Source: Deltaproteobacteria bacterium (GTDB lineage Bacteria > Desulfobacterota > Syntrophia > Syntrophales > Smithellaceae). Taken from it: a DNA stretch of 7,098 bases. Positions within the stretch are counted from its first letter, which is position 1; the number at the start of each line of letters is the position of its first letter. The stretch lies in NCBI GenBank assembly GCA_011046295.1, contig DSAV01000236.1:1-7098 (forward strand), read 5' to 3'. Both the position numbers and the translations under genes were made by a program. This document shows positions 1 through 6,554 of this stretch, one piece after another. The notes under the pieces were generated by a model. That model saw nothing but the letters and a program-made list of their open reading frames with translations, was not told the DNA's origin and made no database searches.

Positions 1-320
1 GCCGTATCGATAACGGAGCCGCCGCCGATGGCAATGATGGAATCACACTTTTTCTGACGGTATATTTTTGCCGCCTCATCAACAATTTTATAATCGGAAT
101 CAACGGGAACATTGTCAAACACATTGACAATCTCAAGTTCTTTACCCACGGTGTCCCTCACCACATCGACCAGACCGGCTCCCACAACGCCTTTATCCGT
201 GACAACAAGCGGCGTATGCGCCTTCATTTTCTTAAGCATTGCGGGAATTTTCTCCAGGGCGTTTTCTCCGGAAACAATTCTCACACGGCAGCAAAAATCA
301 TAAAATCCCGGAAGCAGCAT
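1..320 (-). CDS. Iron-containing alcohol dehydrogenase, N-terminal part (cut by window edge)
   Basis: This is the first 106 codons of a group III (iron-type) alcohol dehydrogenase; the rest lies beyond base 1. The family interconverts aldehydes or ketones and alcohols with NAD(P)H in the cytoplasm, using a divalent metal, usually iron. What is visible is the N-terminal Rossmann-like domain: an SGENALEKIP opening, a VVTDKG strand-loop at about residues 39-44, and the family's nucleotide-binding motif GGGSVID at 99-105. The metal ligands lie in the missing C-terminal part, so activity cannot be judged. The ATG at 320-318 is chosen because AAAGG (333-329) sits 8 nt upstream and because the neighbouring paralogue has exactly the same number of residues before its SG motif. 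It is the fourth gene of the AOR operon, 56 bp after the SCP2-like gene. The natural inference is that it handles the aldehyde made or used by the AOR. Confidence 0.9.
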   Translation of the reverse strand, partial: MLLPGFYDFCCRVRIVSGENALEKIPAMLKKMKAHTPLVVTDKGVVGAGLVDVVRDTVGKELEIVNVFDNVPVDSDYKIVDEAAKIYRQKKCDSIIAIGGGSVIDT

Positions 321-376
321 ATTTTCTACCTTTCTTGTTTAAAAGCAGCGAGAACTGAAAATTTCGCGCTGAATTA

Positions 377-991
377 CTAAAAAGTATAAGCCCTTATATA
401 AATCACTACTCGCTTGACAAATTTCCTAAGCGGCGACATTTCCGACCATTTGGGATAACGTTTAACCGCGAGTTTGGCGATAAATTTCGGCAGTAAAAAT
501 ATCTCCACAATATCGAGCACACGCACAAAAGTCAGAGAGTGTACCAGATCTCCTTCCACGACAAAGCGATCATGCATGTAGGCGGTGGCCGTAGATTCCT
601 GAAAAGAGAGCACCAGCCACGCGGCCTCGATATTTTTAAAAATAATGTTCAAATCAATTTTTTTGCCCTTTGGATCGGCACCCAAATATTTTATTTCCCC
701 TTCTTTGTCTTTATGCAGAATCATCTGGATGCCGTAAAAGAGCAATCCTTTATCAACAACAAACGCCGGCAACGTCTTGGCGTAGAAAAACAAAGGGAAC
801 GCTTTTTCCGGCGCGACCATCATGCGCAAAGTAAAATTATCAGGGAGCTTGGCCAGCTCTTCTTTCACTTCTTTATCTACTTTGGCCGCCACCTGGATTG
901 CTTTTCCCACCGTCCAAAGCATGATCGCCACATAGACCTTTTTGAAGAGTTTTTTGCCCGGATGTATTTCGGGATACTTGTTGATGTTCAT
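377..991 (-). CDS. SCP2-like putative lipid-binding protein (204 aa)
   Basis: No named gene is recognised. The best structural reading is a sterol-carrier-protein-2 (SCP2) type domain. Residues 111-159 run beta strand (KIDLNIIFKN), helix (IEAAWLVLSF), then a strand with VVEGDL at 144-149, which resembles the end of SCP2 domains where an FK-x-ahead helix is followed by an x-v-x-GDl strand. SCP2 folds enclose a hydrophobic tunnel for lipids or acyl-CoAs. Residues 12-48 are a basic then helical N-terminus with a hydrophobic stretch (VYVAIMLWTV). The C-terminus from about 152 is rich in hydrophobic and basic residues (FLLPKFIAKLAVKRYP) and could touch membrane. No cleavable signal peptide is convincing. 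The start is supported by AAAGGAG (1004-998) 6 nt upstream. It lies 20 bp after the divergent Fe-ADH gene, so the two are very likely cotranscribed. Function is inferred: it may present a hydrophobic substrate to, or accept one from, the AOR/ADH enzymes. Confidence 0.8.
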   Translation of the reverse strand: MNINKYPEIHPGKKLFKKVYVAIMLWTVGKAIQVAAKVDKEVKEELAKLPDNFTLRMMVAPEKAFPLFFYAKTLPAFVVDKGLLFYGIQMILHKDKEGEIKYLGADPKGKKIDLNIIFKNIEAAWLVLSFQESTATAYMHDRFVVEGDLVHSLTFVRVLDIVEIFLLPKFIAKLAVKRYPKWSEMSPLRKFVKRVVIYIRAYTF

Positions 992-1011
992 CGCCTTCTC
1001 CTTTAGAGCGA

Positions 1012-2178
1012 TTATTTAGTTAAAGTCTTTTCCCATGACGCTTCGAGAATCTCCGCGCAATCAACCGCGGGAAAAGCCCCATCGCTTTTTTGGGAAGCGG
1101 CGCGGGCTATTTCCGGGAAGATATATTTTTGCACCTTAAGCTCCTTTAACGATACAGGCAGCGCTCTGGAAAAATCACCGACCAGTTGTTTCGCAGCCTC
1201 GAGTCCTTTTTGCCCTCTTTCGTTAGCGGCAACTGCCGCGTAAGCATCCAAGCCGCCTGCTGCCAGCAATAATTCATCACTTATTTTTGTTTTATCTTTC
1301 ACCAGAAAATCTATAACCACCGGCAGTAAAATCCCCATAAATATACCTGATGAAATTCCGGTTGCCCGCGCCAATTCTTCGGCCAGCAGATTAGTTATGC
1401 CGGGTTTTGCGTTGGCATAAGCAATGGATGCCATGACCGAAGCGTTAACCAAAGCAACGCTTGCTTCTTTATCTTGCGGCTTTTTCATTCCTCGCTCAAG
1501 ATATTGGGACAGATAACTGAGCGCCGGATGCGCAATAGCCGTAACCATGGGGTTGCCGCCATTGCCGATAAACGAATGGAAAGCCTGGGCAAAGGCAATT
1601 GCCGCGGACTCAGTCACATCAGCGGCACTGCAACCTGCCGCCACTCGGTGATCGATGACCACAACATCCGGATAGAGAAAATCGGATTTGATTTCTCTGT
1701 TGTCGATGATGAGACTGTTGGATGCTTCCCTGCCATTGGCAAGACCAGCGGGCACAACTATTAGCGGTTTCAAAATACCGCTGATTGATTTTTCTTCGTA
1801 GTACGCGGAAAAATTATCCGCTTTTTCCGAAACAAGAACATTTACCGCTTTAGCCAAATCCACAGCAGCACCGCTGCCCAAAGCAATCAATGAATCGCAG
1901 CCGCGCTGTCTAAAAAGAAACGCCGCGTCGCGCGCCAGGGAAATGCCCGCGTAATCTTCGACTTCGTCATATACTGCACCAATAATCACCATCGAATCAG
2001 CAAAAGCCCGGATGAACTTTTTTATCAACGCGCCGTTTTTGCCCAGGCTTTTCCGGACAATGACGAGAGGTTTTTGCGCGTCATATCCGGCCAGTTCCGC
2101 GGGTATATTTTCCAGAGAGCATTTACCGGAAATAATTTTTGGATAATTCAAAAACTCATAATCGTACGACGAGTGCAT
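1012..2178 (-). CDS. Divergent Fe-ADH-fold protein lacking the canonical metal site (388 aa)
   Basis: This protein has the length and fold pattern of iron-type alcohol dehydrogenases, but its key residues are changed. The N-terminal domain parallels the canonical copy at the window start (RQRGCDSLIAL against RQKKCDSIIAI). The dinucleotide motif is GSGAAVDLAK (101-110) instead of GGGSxxDxAK. The usual PTTAGTGSE is PAGLANGRE (143-151). By ungapped hand alignment to E. coli FucO, from memory, the four metal ligands Asp196, His200, His263 and His277 become Ile194, Gln198, Asn263 and Ser277, and the conserved His267 becomes Glu267. It may therefore be non-catalytic, regulatory, structural or of new chemistry. 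The ATG at 2178 is preferred: AAAGG (2190-2186) lies 7 nt upstream, and it gives the same 18-residue lead to the SG motif as the paralogue. An in-frame ATG at 2184 and a TTG at 2214 are possible alternatives. It follows the AOR gene by 57 bp. Confidence 0.88.
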   Translation of the reverse strand: MHSSYDYEFLNYPKIISGKCSLENIPAELAGYDAQKPLVIVRKSLGKNGALIKKFIRAFADSMVIIGAVYDEVEDYAGISLARDAAFLFRQRGCDSLIALGSGAAVDLAKAVNVLVSEKADNFSAYYEEKSISGILKPLIVVPAGLANGREASNSLIIDNREIKSDFLYPDVVVIDHRVAAGCSAADVTESAAIAFAQAFHSFIGNGGNPMVTAIAHPALSYLSQYLERGMKKPQDKEASVALVNASVMASIAYANAKPGITNLLAEELARATGISSGIFMGILLPVVIDFLVKDKTKISDELLLAAGGLDAYAAVAANERGQKGLEAAKQLVGDFSRALPVSLKELKVQKYIFPEIARAASQKSDGAFPAVDCAEILEASWEKTLTK

Positions 2179-2235
2179 CTTCATACCTTTCTTTCCCTCG
2201 ATCGCTTGCAGCAATCGCGCGGATATGCCGGTAAT

Positions 2236-4113
2236 TTATTCTTTAATCTCGATTCCCAAACGCCTCAGCGTGCGGCTTCGGGGAATACCGTTTTCATCGT
2301 AACCCCTTGATTTATAATATTTATTGATCATCTTGGCGATGGGAACAACTCTTTCTTTGGCGTCGCATTTTCTGCCCTCGGTAAGCAGTCTCAGCGGCAG
2401 GGTATCATCTTTTTTTGATATGCCTTCGCGCGTGTTCATATAGCGCTCCAGCACGTGCACGCGCTCGCCCATTTTCAGAAACTTGCGCATGCCTAAATAC
2501 GGCAGATAAGTTTTACCCAAAACCGCGTGCCATAATTCCGAAAAAAGGCTCACGTCCATCAGACTCATCGCCAGCGGCGCGCTGTTTTGCATCAGTATTT
2601 TTATCACGGGAAAAGGAGACATTTTAATCAGCGGCGGCTCAAACATCACCGCGTAGGCGGTGAATTGACAGATATGCAAAGAATTGAGCGCCGCGAAAAA
2701 ATCTTCCATGAATTTCACCATGTAATGTTTCCAGCGCGGATTGTACGGATCGGCCATATCGAAGAGCACTTCAATACCCACAAGATAAGACGAAAGGTGG
2801 CAACCACCCCTGTTAGCGGTGGCATACCCCAGGCCGTGGCCGATGGCGCCGCGCGGCTCGTAGCCGGGAAGTTCCATTCCCTTGACATGCATGGCAAAGT
2901 CTTCACCGCCGTATTTTTTTGCCGCCAAGCGGCTCCCTTGGCCCAAATATTTTCCAATGCCCCTGCCCTGCGCGATATCTTCAATCATTTGCGCCACGCC
3001 ATCCGGTGAGCCGAATTTCAGATTAGTTTTAATAAGTTCTTTTTCCGTGGCTTCCATCGCCCAGCCCAAAGTTCCGCCCAGAGAAATTGTGTCCATGCCA
3101 TATTTCGAGCAAAGCTCATTCCACTTAGAGATAATCACCGGGTCAAATATTTCCAGGTTACTTCCTAGAAGATGAACCGTTTCATATTCCGGAATGTGGC
3201 GTTCCTGGCCTTCAATAGTGCCTTTGTGTCCGCACAAAATAGCGCAGGGCTTGCAGGTATCCCATTTTGTTTTGAATTTTTCGGCCATGGCTTCACCGGA
3301 TATTTTGTGCGCTTCGCCGTGCGCCCCGCCGGTAAAATTGCGCACCGGGATAGCGCCCGCCGTATTGCAGGCGATGGTGGCCGAGTTGGTGCCAAACTGG
3401 CGGTACGTCCCCGAAGTTACCGGATTTCTGTTGATATAATTAAAAAACTTTTTCTTGGTTTTGGAAAACGTTTTCTGGTGTGCCGGAACAATTTTTACCT
3501 CTTTGCCTTTGGCGACAATCCCTTTAATGTTTTTTGATCCGAGCACCGCGCCCATTCCGCCACGGCCCACAAAACGATGGCCGGAACGGATATTGGCAAA
3601 ACGCACAAGGTTTTCTCCGGCCAGCCCGATAACCATGGCACCCGAACCTTCTTTGATAATTTCCGCTTCCGCCGCGGCCGTATCCTTGCCCCAGAGGGCA
3701 TCAGCGGATTTGAACTGGACGCCGCCGGAATCAATTACCAGATAAGTGGGTGAATCGGCGCGGCCCGTCAGAATAATCGTGTCCCAGCCGCTGGTCTTTA
3801 CGGCCATGCCGAAAGGCCCGCCGCAGGAGGAACAGTTCATTGCTCCGGTAAGCGGCGATTTGCTGACAACCTCAAATCTTCCCGAGCAAGGCGCGCCGGT
3901 ACCGGTAAGCACACCGGTTTCGATGATAAAAATATTTTTCTCTCCCAGCGGATCAACACCCGGCTCGAGGCGGTCATAAAGAAGCTTTAGCGCCAGGCCT
4001 TTACCGCCCCAATACATATCACGGTCTTTAGCGCTGACGGGAGATTCTTTGAATTTTTTGGAGGTAAGGTCGATTTCCAGAATACGATTGTTGGTGCCAA
4101 TGACTTCGCGCAT
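2236..4113 (-). CDS. Aldehyde:ferredoxin oxidoreductase family protein (625 aa)
   Basis: AOR-family enzymes oxidise aldehydes to carboxylates, or run in reverse, using a tungsten (or molybdenum) bis-pyranopterin and one [4Fe-4S] cluster, with ferredoxin as electron carrier in the cytoplasm. The length fits the family (about 605-650 aa). Visible features in order: the N-terminal beta domain with APCSGRFEVVSKSPLTG (74-90) and the SSCGGPFG segment (95-102); GRGGMGAVLGSKNIKG (183-198), a family signature; cluster cysteines C287, C290 and C294 (CKPCAILC) with C482 as fourth ligand; PEYET (308-312) carrying the active-site Glu; YGMDTISLGG (338-347) near the pterin; YATANRGGCHL (430-440) with the conserved His439; and the C-terminal ERYMNTREG (556-564). 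The pterin-side motif normally written DxxGLC is NSLHIC here (477-482). The start is supported by AGGAG (4126-4122) 8 nt upstream. It is the first gene of the operon. BamB-type benzoyl-CoA reductase subunits are relatives, but no Bam partners are seen. Confidence 0.95.
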   Translation of the reverse strand: MREVIGTNNRILEIDLTSKKFKESPVSAKDRDMYWGGKGLALKLLYDRLEPGVDPLGEKNIFIIETGVLTGTGAPCSGRFEVVSKSPLTGAMNCSSCGGPFGMAVKTSGWDTIILTGRADSPTYLVIDSGGVQFKSADALWGKDTAAAEAEIIKEGSGAMVIGLAGENLVRFANIRSGHRFVGRGGMGAVLGSKNIKGIVAKGKEVKIVPAHQKTFSKTKKKFFNYINRNPVTSGTYRQFGTNSATIACNTAGAIPVRNFTGGAHGEAHKISGEAMAEKFKTKWDTCKPCAILCGHKGTIEGQERHIPEYETVHLLGSNLEIFDPVIISKWNELCSKYGMDTISLGGTLGWAMEATEKELIKTNLKFGSPDGVAQMIEDIAQGRGIGKYLGQGSRLAAKKYGGEDFAMHVKGMELPGYEPRGAIGHGLGYATANRGGCHLSSYLVGIEVLFDMADPYNPRWKHYMVKFMEDFFAALNSLHICQFTAYAVMFEPPLIKMSPFPVIKILMQNSAPLAMSLMDVSLFSELWHAVLGKTYLPYLGMRKFLKMGERVHVLERYMNTREGISKKDDTLPLRLLTEGRKCDAKERVVPIAKMINKYYKSRGYDENGIPRSRTLRRLGIEIKE

Positions 4114-4177
4114 TTTTTTATCTCCTGCTGTTTCACGCCGCAGCTTTAATCAGCCTTAGACAATTTAAAAATCTCAT

Positions 4178-4213
4178 GCCTCACATCCAGACAAAGGCGC
4201 AATGAGCCTCACA
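4178..4213. repeat. Paired 8-bp direct repeat GCCTCACA in the AOR leader/promoter
   Basis: GCCTCACA occurs at 4178-4185 and again at 4206-4213, a 28-bp period, between the candidate -10 box and the AOR start. On the transcribed strand each copy reads TGTGAGGC. The second copy overlaps the ACAATTGT palindrome. Paired short repeats here could bind a regulator, but two 8-mers in AT-rich leader DNA may be chance. Confidence 0.3.
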
Positions 4214-4222
4214 ATTGTACTT

Positions 4223-4251
4223 AGTATAAACTATTCGCTTGAATTCGTCAC
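4223..4251 (-). promoter_or_regulatory. Candidate sigma70-type promoter of the AOR operon
   Basis: Read on the minus strand, a GTGACG -35 element (4251-4246, four of six matches to TTGACA) is followed by a 17-bp spacer and a TATACT -10 element (4228-4223, five of six matches to TATAAT). It lies between the terminator of the upstream gene and the AOR start, leaving a 5' leader of about 100 nt. A palindrome ACAATTGT (4211-4218) falls at the expected transcription start and could be an operator. This is a pattern match only. Confidence 0.5.
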
Positions 4252-4320
4252 CAACGATTTTCCCCCGGCTAAAGTCATTGCGCGATATATTTACACATAA
4301 AATAAACGGACTTTTTATGA

Positions 4321-4368
4321 CTATAATAAAAAACGCTGGGTCATTTTCACGGGGAAAACGACCCAGCG
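4321..4368 (-). terminator. Rho-independent terminator of the membrane hydrolase gene
   Basis: A perfect 9-bp stem, CGCTGGGTC (4334-4342) paired with GACCCAGCG (4360-4368), extends inward after one A/C mismatch with TTTTC/GAAAA around a five-base loop. On the minus strand the hairpin is followed directly by six T residues (4333-4328) and then ATTATAG. It begins 23 nt after the stop codon of the hydrolase gene. The plus-strand side has no T tract, so it acts in one direction and isolates the AOR operon. Confidence 0.92.
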
Positions 4369-4391
4369 GATTACAGATTAGCTAAAATTGA

Positions 4392-6161
4392 TTACAGGGG
4401 AAAATGCGTGGCCTGACTGGCAACAACAATCCAGGTAATCAACATCGCGCTGAGAAACGCGCCCGTGTAAACATGCCCTGTTTTACGATAGAAATAAGTG
4501 GAAACCAGTGCCGCGATAATAAACAGAGGGAAGAACTGGAACATTACAATGAAAAACAGAGCCGCATCCGGTATGGAAAGCGCTCCTCCGGCAAAAAGCG
4601 GCGCGTACTGGAAGGCCAGAAAAAGTATATATCCCGTAATCATCAGGAAAATATTTATCAGCATTTCCTGCCAGAATTTCAAATCACCCGCTTTGCCGCG
4701 GCGCAGCTGCCCGTGCAGAATAATCCCGATAACAAGGAAAAACACGGTAAACGGAATCAGGTAGCTCACAAAAATGCGGAAATGCAGGAAAGTCATTGGT
4801 TTTATGGCGAACACCCAGAGACGGAAATCAGTCGTAAAAGCCCAGCCACAGAAAGCGACCGTCAGATAGGCGAAAAAGGCGATAACGCCCGCCAACACAA
4901 ATGATTTGCCCACTTTTTTCCAGGCGATGCCTTCATCCTGCCAGGTAACGCCATAATTAACAAAGGTAGCGTTTTTGCGGTTGAAGATAAAGTGCCACAA
5001 AAGGAACAGAATGAGCGAAACCGCGGCCACGAAAAGCGCCCAGTACATGATTGTCGTGGTGATATTCTGCGGCCATAGGGCGCTTGCCGCCTGATAACCC
5101 TTGCCGTGAGAAGCTATGGCAACAATAAATAGCGGCAGAGGAATCAGCACGGTAAGCGCTGCTCCTACCCACCAACCGAAGCCTTTAAGTGATTTTTTCT
5201 CCGGTGCAGCCTCATTCAACTCCTGGAAGAAATTTTTCTGCAACAGCAACGCCCCCAGCGGGAAAAGCAGAAGAATCATGCCGATCGCGCCCATGAAATT
5301 CCCCAGTTCTTTGTACTGCCAGATTTGATTTTCCGGAGGAATTTTCTTGCCGCCATCGAGGGTCATCTGCATCCATTCAACCGCGTTGCCGATACCTTCC
5401 TTAGAAAAGTGAACGCGGGGATGAATGGTATTCGGCTGATAAAGTTTTCGGGCCGTGCCTTTTTCAATAGAGCCGTAAAGTTTGCCAACTTCAATATCCT
5501 CGGTCGTTCCGAAAAATTTCTTTAATTTTTCCGTCTTGACAATATCCGCCGGAACATCAACACCCCACATCAACCGGGAGAACTCATCATACTTGGAATA
5601 AATGAGACCCACGTTACGGGGGAAAGTAGCCGTTCCCTCCGGCGCGCCGTAGGTGCCCGTGGAAGAACTGGCCAGGACCATTGACTTGTAGCCGGCCGGA
5701 TTGGCCGCTGCGGCGATAACCGACGCCCAGCCGCCCATGGAATGTCCTTCCAAGCCGATATTGTTGGGGTTAACAATATCCAGCGTGCGCAAATATTTTA
5801 AGGAGTCAAGACCCCCAAAACCGGCCGCAAAAGCCGGCGGATCGGAAAAACCGTGTCCGCTCTGGTCGACGGCCAGAACAACATAGCCGCGCCGCGCGAA
5901 TTCAATGGCAAAGCCATCCTGCGTTTCCCGGGAATTAATGTAACCGTGCGTGGCCACAATGCCGGGAGCAGGATTTTTGCTGTTCACATCAGGCGGTATA
6001 TAAAGCAGAGCGCTATTGATTCTCCCGTTCGAACCGACGAAACGCACGTCTTTTATTTTAATTGTGTTGCCCGCGGTTTGAACGCAATAAGCCAGAACTC
6101 CTCCGGCTAAAATCAATACCAGCGCGACAAATATCAACCATTTCGCTTTTTTTGTATCCAT
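4392..6161 (-). CDS. Membrane-bound alpha/beta hydrolase with C-terminal multi-helix domain (589 aa)
   Basis: This is a two-part protein whose substrate is not recognisable. After a short basic N-terminus (MDTKKAKW), a single helix at 9-26 acts as signal anchor. By the positive-inside rule this places residues 30-280 outside the cytoplasm. That region is an alpha/beta-hydrolase: oxyanion-hole HGY (72-74), a GHGFSDPP loop (102-109), and the nucleophile elbow GHSMGGW (139-145) with Ser141. Asp192 (in IYSKYDEF) is the likely acid, and His247 or His251 (in HPRVHFS) the likely base. Residues 288-585 contain about eight hydrophobic helices, near 288-308, 330-350, 369-394, 420-440, 462-484, 499-519, 532-556 and 564-582. 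GGAGG (6170-6166) lies 4 nt before the ATG. It appears to be a single-gene unit ending in the strong terminator at 4368-4321. Hydrolase calls of esterase or dienelactone-hydrolase type would be family-level guesses. Confidence 0.88.
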   Translation of the reverse strand: MDTKKAKWLIFVALVLILAGGVLAYCVQTAGNTIKIKDVRFVGSNGRINSALLYIPPDVNSKNPAPGIVATHGYINSRETQDGFAIEFARRGYVVLAVDQSGHGFSDPPAFAAGFGGLDSLKYLRTLDIVNPNNIGLEGHSMGGWASVIAAAANPAGYKSMVLASSSTGTYGAPEGTATFPRNVGLIYSKYDEFSRLMWGVDVPADIVKTEKLKKFFGTTEDIEVGKLYGSIEKGTARKLYQPNTIHPRVHFSKEGIGNAVEWMQMTLDGGKKIPPENQIWQYKELGNFMGAIGMILLLFPLGALLLQKNFFQELNEAAPEKKSLKGFGWWVGAALTVLIPLPLFIVAIASHGKGYQAASALWPQNITTTIMYWALFVAAVSLILFLLWHFIFNRKNATFVNYGVTWQDEGIAWKKVGKSFVLAGVIAFFAYLTVAFCGWAFTTDFRLWVFAIKPMTFLHFRIFVSYLIPFTVFFLVIGIILHGQLRRGKAGDLKFWQEMLINIFLMITGYILFLAFQYAPLFAGGALSIPDAALFFIVMFQFFPLFIIAALVSTYFYRKTGHVYTGAFLSAMLITWIVVASQATHFPL

Positions 6162-6348
6162 GTGTCCTCCATTTTCCTTTGCTGGTTAGATTTGTTCTTT
6201 TTACTTTTAAAACACAACTGCAGATTCATTGATAATTTTTCACAACGGAGGGGCGCGGCAAACTGAATCTCGCTTGAATAGTTTGAAAAAAACAAAAAAG
6301 ACGGGGAGTACGGGGCACGGCTTTTGACCGCAAAGCATTTCTTCTAAG

Positions 6349-6525
6349 ATGAACTCTGCGCCAGCTTTTACGGCTCTCATGGAAGTCACCAAAAAAGGTT
6401 TAAGAACTTCGCTTGACCCTAAAGAACACATTGCCGCGATAAAGTCAAACAATATTAACTGGCAGGCTGACACAATAGACGCCGTACGATTGATTTTCAA
6501 TTTTCAAAAAAACGTCAAGCCTTAA
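6349..6525 (+). CDS. Possible small ORF or gene remnant (58 aa), plus strand
   Basis: An ATG at 6349 opens a 58-codon frame ending at TAA 6523-6525. The product has a soluble, protein-like composition: a helical-looking MEVTKKGL start at residue 11, then SLDPKEHIAAIKSNN and INWQADTIDAVRLIF. It resembles an authentic coding tail more than the hydrophobic frame on the opposite strand. No Shine-Dalgarno site is visible before the ATG. The same frame is open for only six codons further upstream before a TGA at about 6325; beyond that TGA it continues open through a Lys-rich stretch. It could be a degraded C-terminus, a small gene, or chance. No family is recognised, and it is the only plus-strand candidate in the window. 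Confidence 0.25.
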   Translation: MNSAPAFTALMEVTKKGLRTSLDPKEHIAAIKSNNINWQADTIDAVRLIFNFQKNVKP

Positions 6526-6531
6526 TAGGCT
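6506..6531 (-). terminator. Weak candidate terminator after the beta-rich partial gene
   Basis: On the minus strand, AGCCT (6531-6527), a four-base loop and AGGCT (6522-6518) form a 5-bp stem, followed after TGACG by seven T residues (6512-6506). It lies 24 nt past the stop codon at 6555. The stem is short and the T tract is offset by five bases, so termination here would be inefficient if real. Confidence 0.35.
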
Positions 6532-6554
6532 AATTGCCCGATATTTCGCATCAC

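Larger units (their letters stand above)
6162..6554. other. Intergenic stretch without a confident gene
   Basis: This roughly 390-bp gap separates the beta-rich partial gene from the membrane hydrolase. It contains a weak terminator after the former and a possible 58-codon ORF on the plus strand. The 80 bp before the hydrolase start are AT-rich and probably hold its promoter, but no -35/-10 pair with good spacing stands out. A G-rich patch with two GGGG runs occurs at 6303-6315. No tRNA, insertion-sequence end or long repeat was seen. Confidence 0.6.

Noticed and set aside
539..1006. Plus-strand ORF of 155 codons
   Set aside because: It lies entirely antisense to the SCP2-like gene and its upstream gap, has a His/Arg/Phe-rich shadow composition and no ribosome site; the minus-strand gene is clearly the real one.
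2179..2214. Upstream TTG start for the divergent Fe-ADH gene
   Set aside because: It would place the ribosome site inside the coding region; the ATG at 2178 has well-spaced AAAGG and matches the paralogue's N-terminal length.
2587..3009. Plus-strand ORF of 140 codons
   Set aside because: It is antisense to the AOR coding sequence, whose cluster and pterin motifs run straight through it.
2236..4113. BamB (benzoyl-CoA reductase tungsten subunit) as identity of the AOR-family gene
   Set aside because: The neighbours are Fe-ADH-fold and SCP2-like genes, with no BamC-type ferredoxin or other Bam subunits in the window; general AOR is the safer call.
4278..4302. Possible ModE-like molybdate/tungstate box (CGCGATATAT...)
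   Set aside because: Only one half-site resembles the known ModE palindrome and the other arm does not match, so it is likely ordinary AT-rich promoter DNA.
4404..4904. Plus-strand ORF of 166 codons
   Set aside because: It is antisense to the membrane helices of the hydrolase; its charged, Arg/Asn/Lys-rich product is what the reverse complement of hydrophobic codons gives.
6300..6321. G-rich patch considered as a G-quadruplex
   Set aside because: Only two GGGG runs are close together; four properly spaced runs are not present.
6240..6500. Minus-strand ORF of 86 codons in the intergenic stretch
   Set aside because: It begins with TTG, has no convincing ribosome site, and its Cys/Phe/Val-rich composition looks less protein-like than the frame on the opposite strand.
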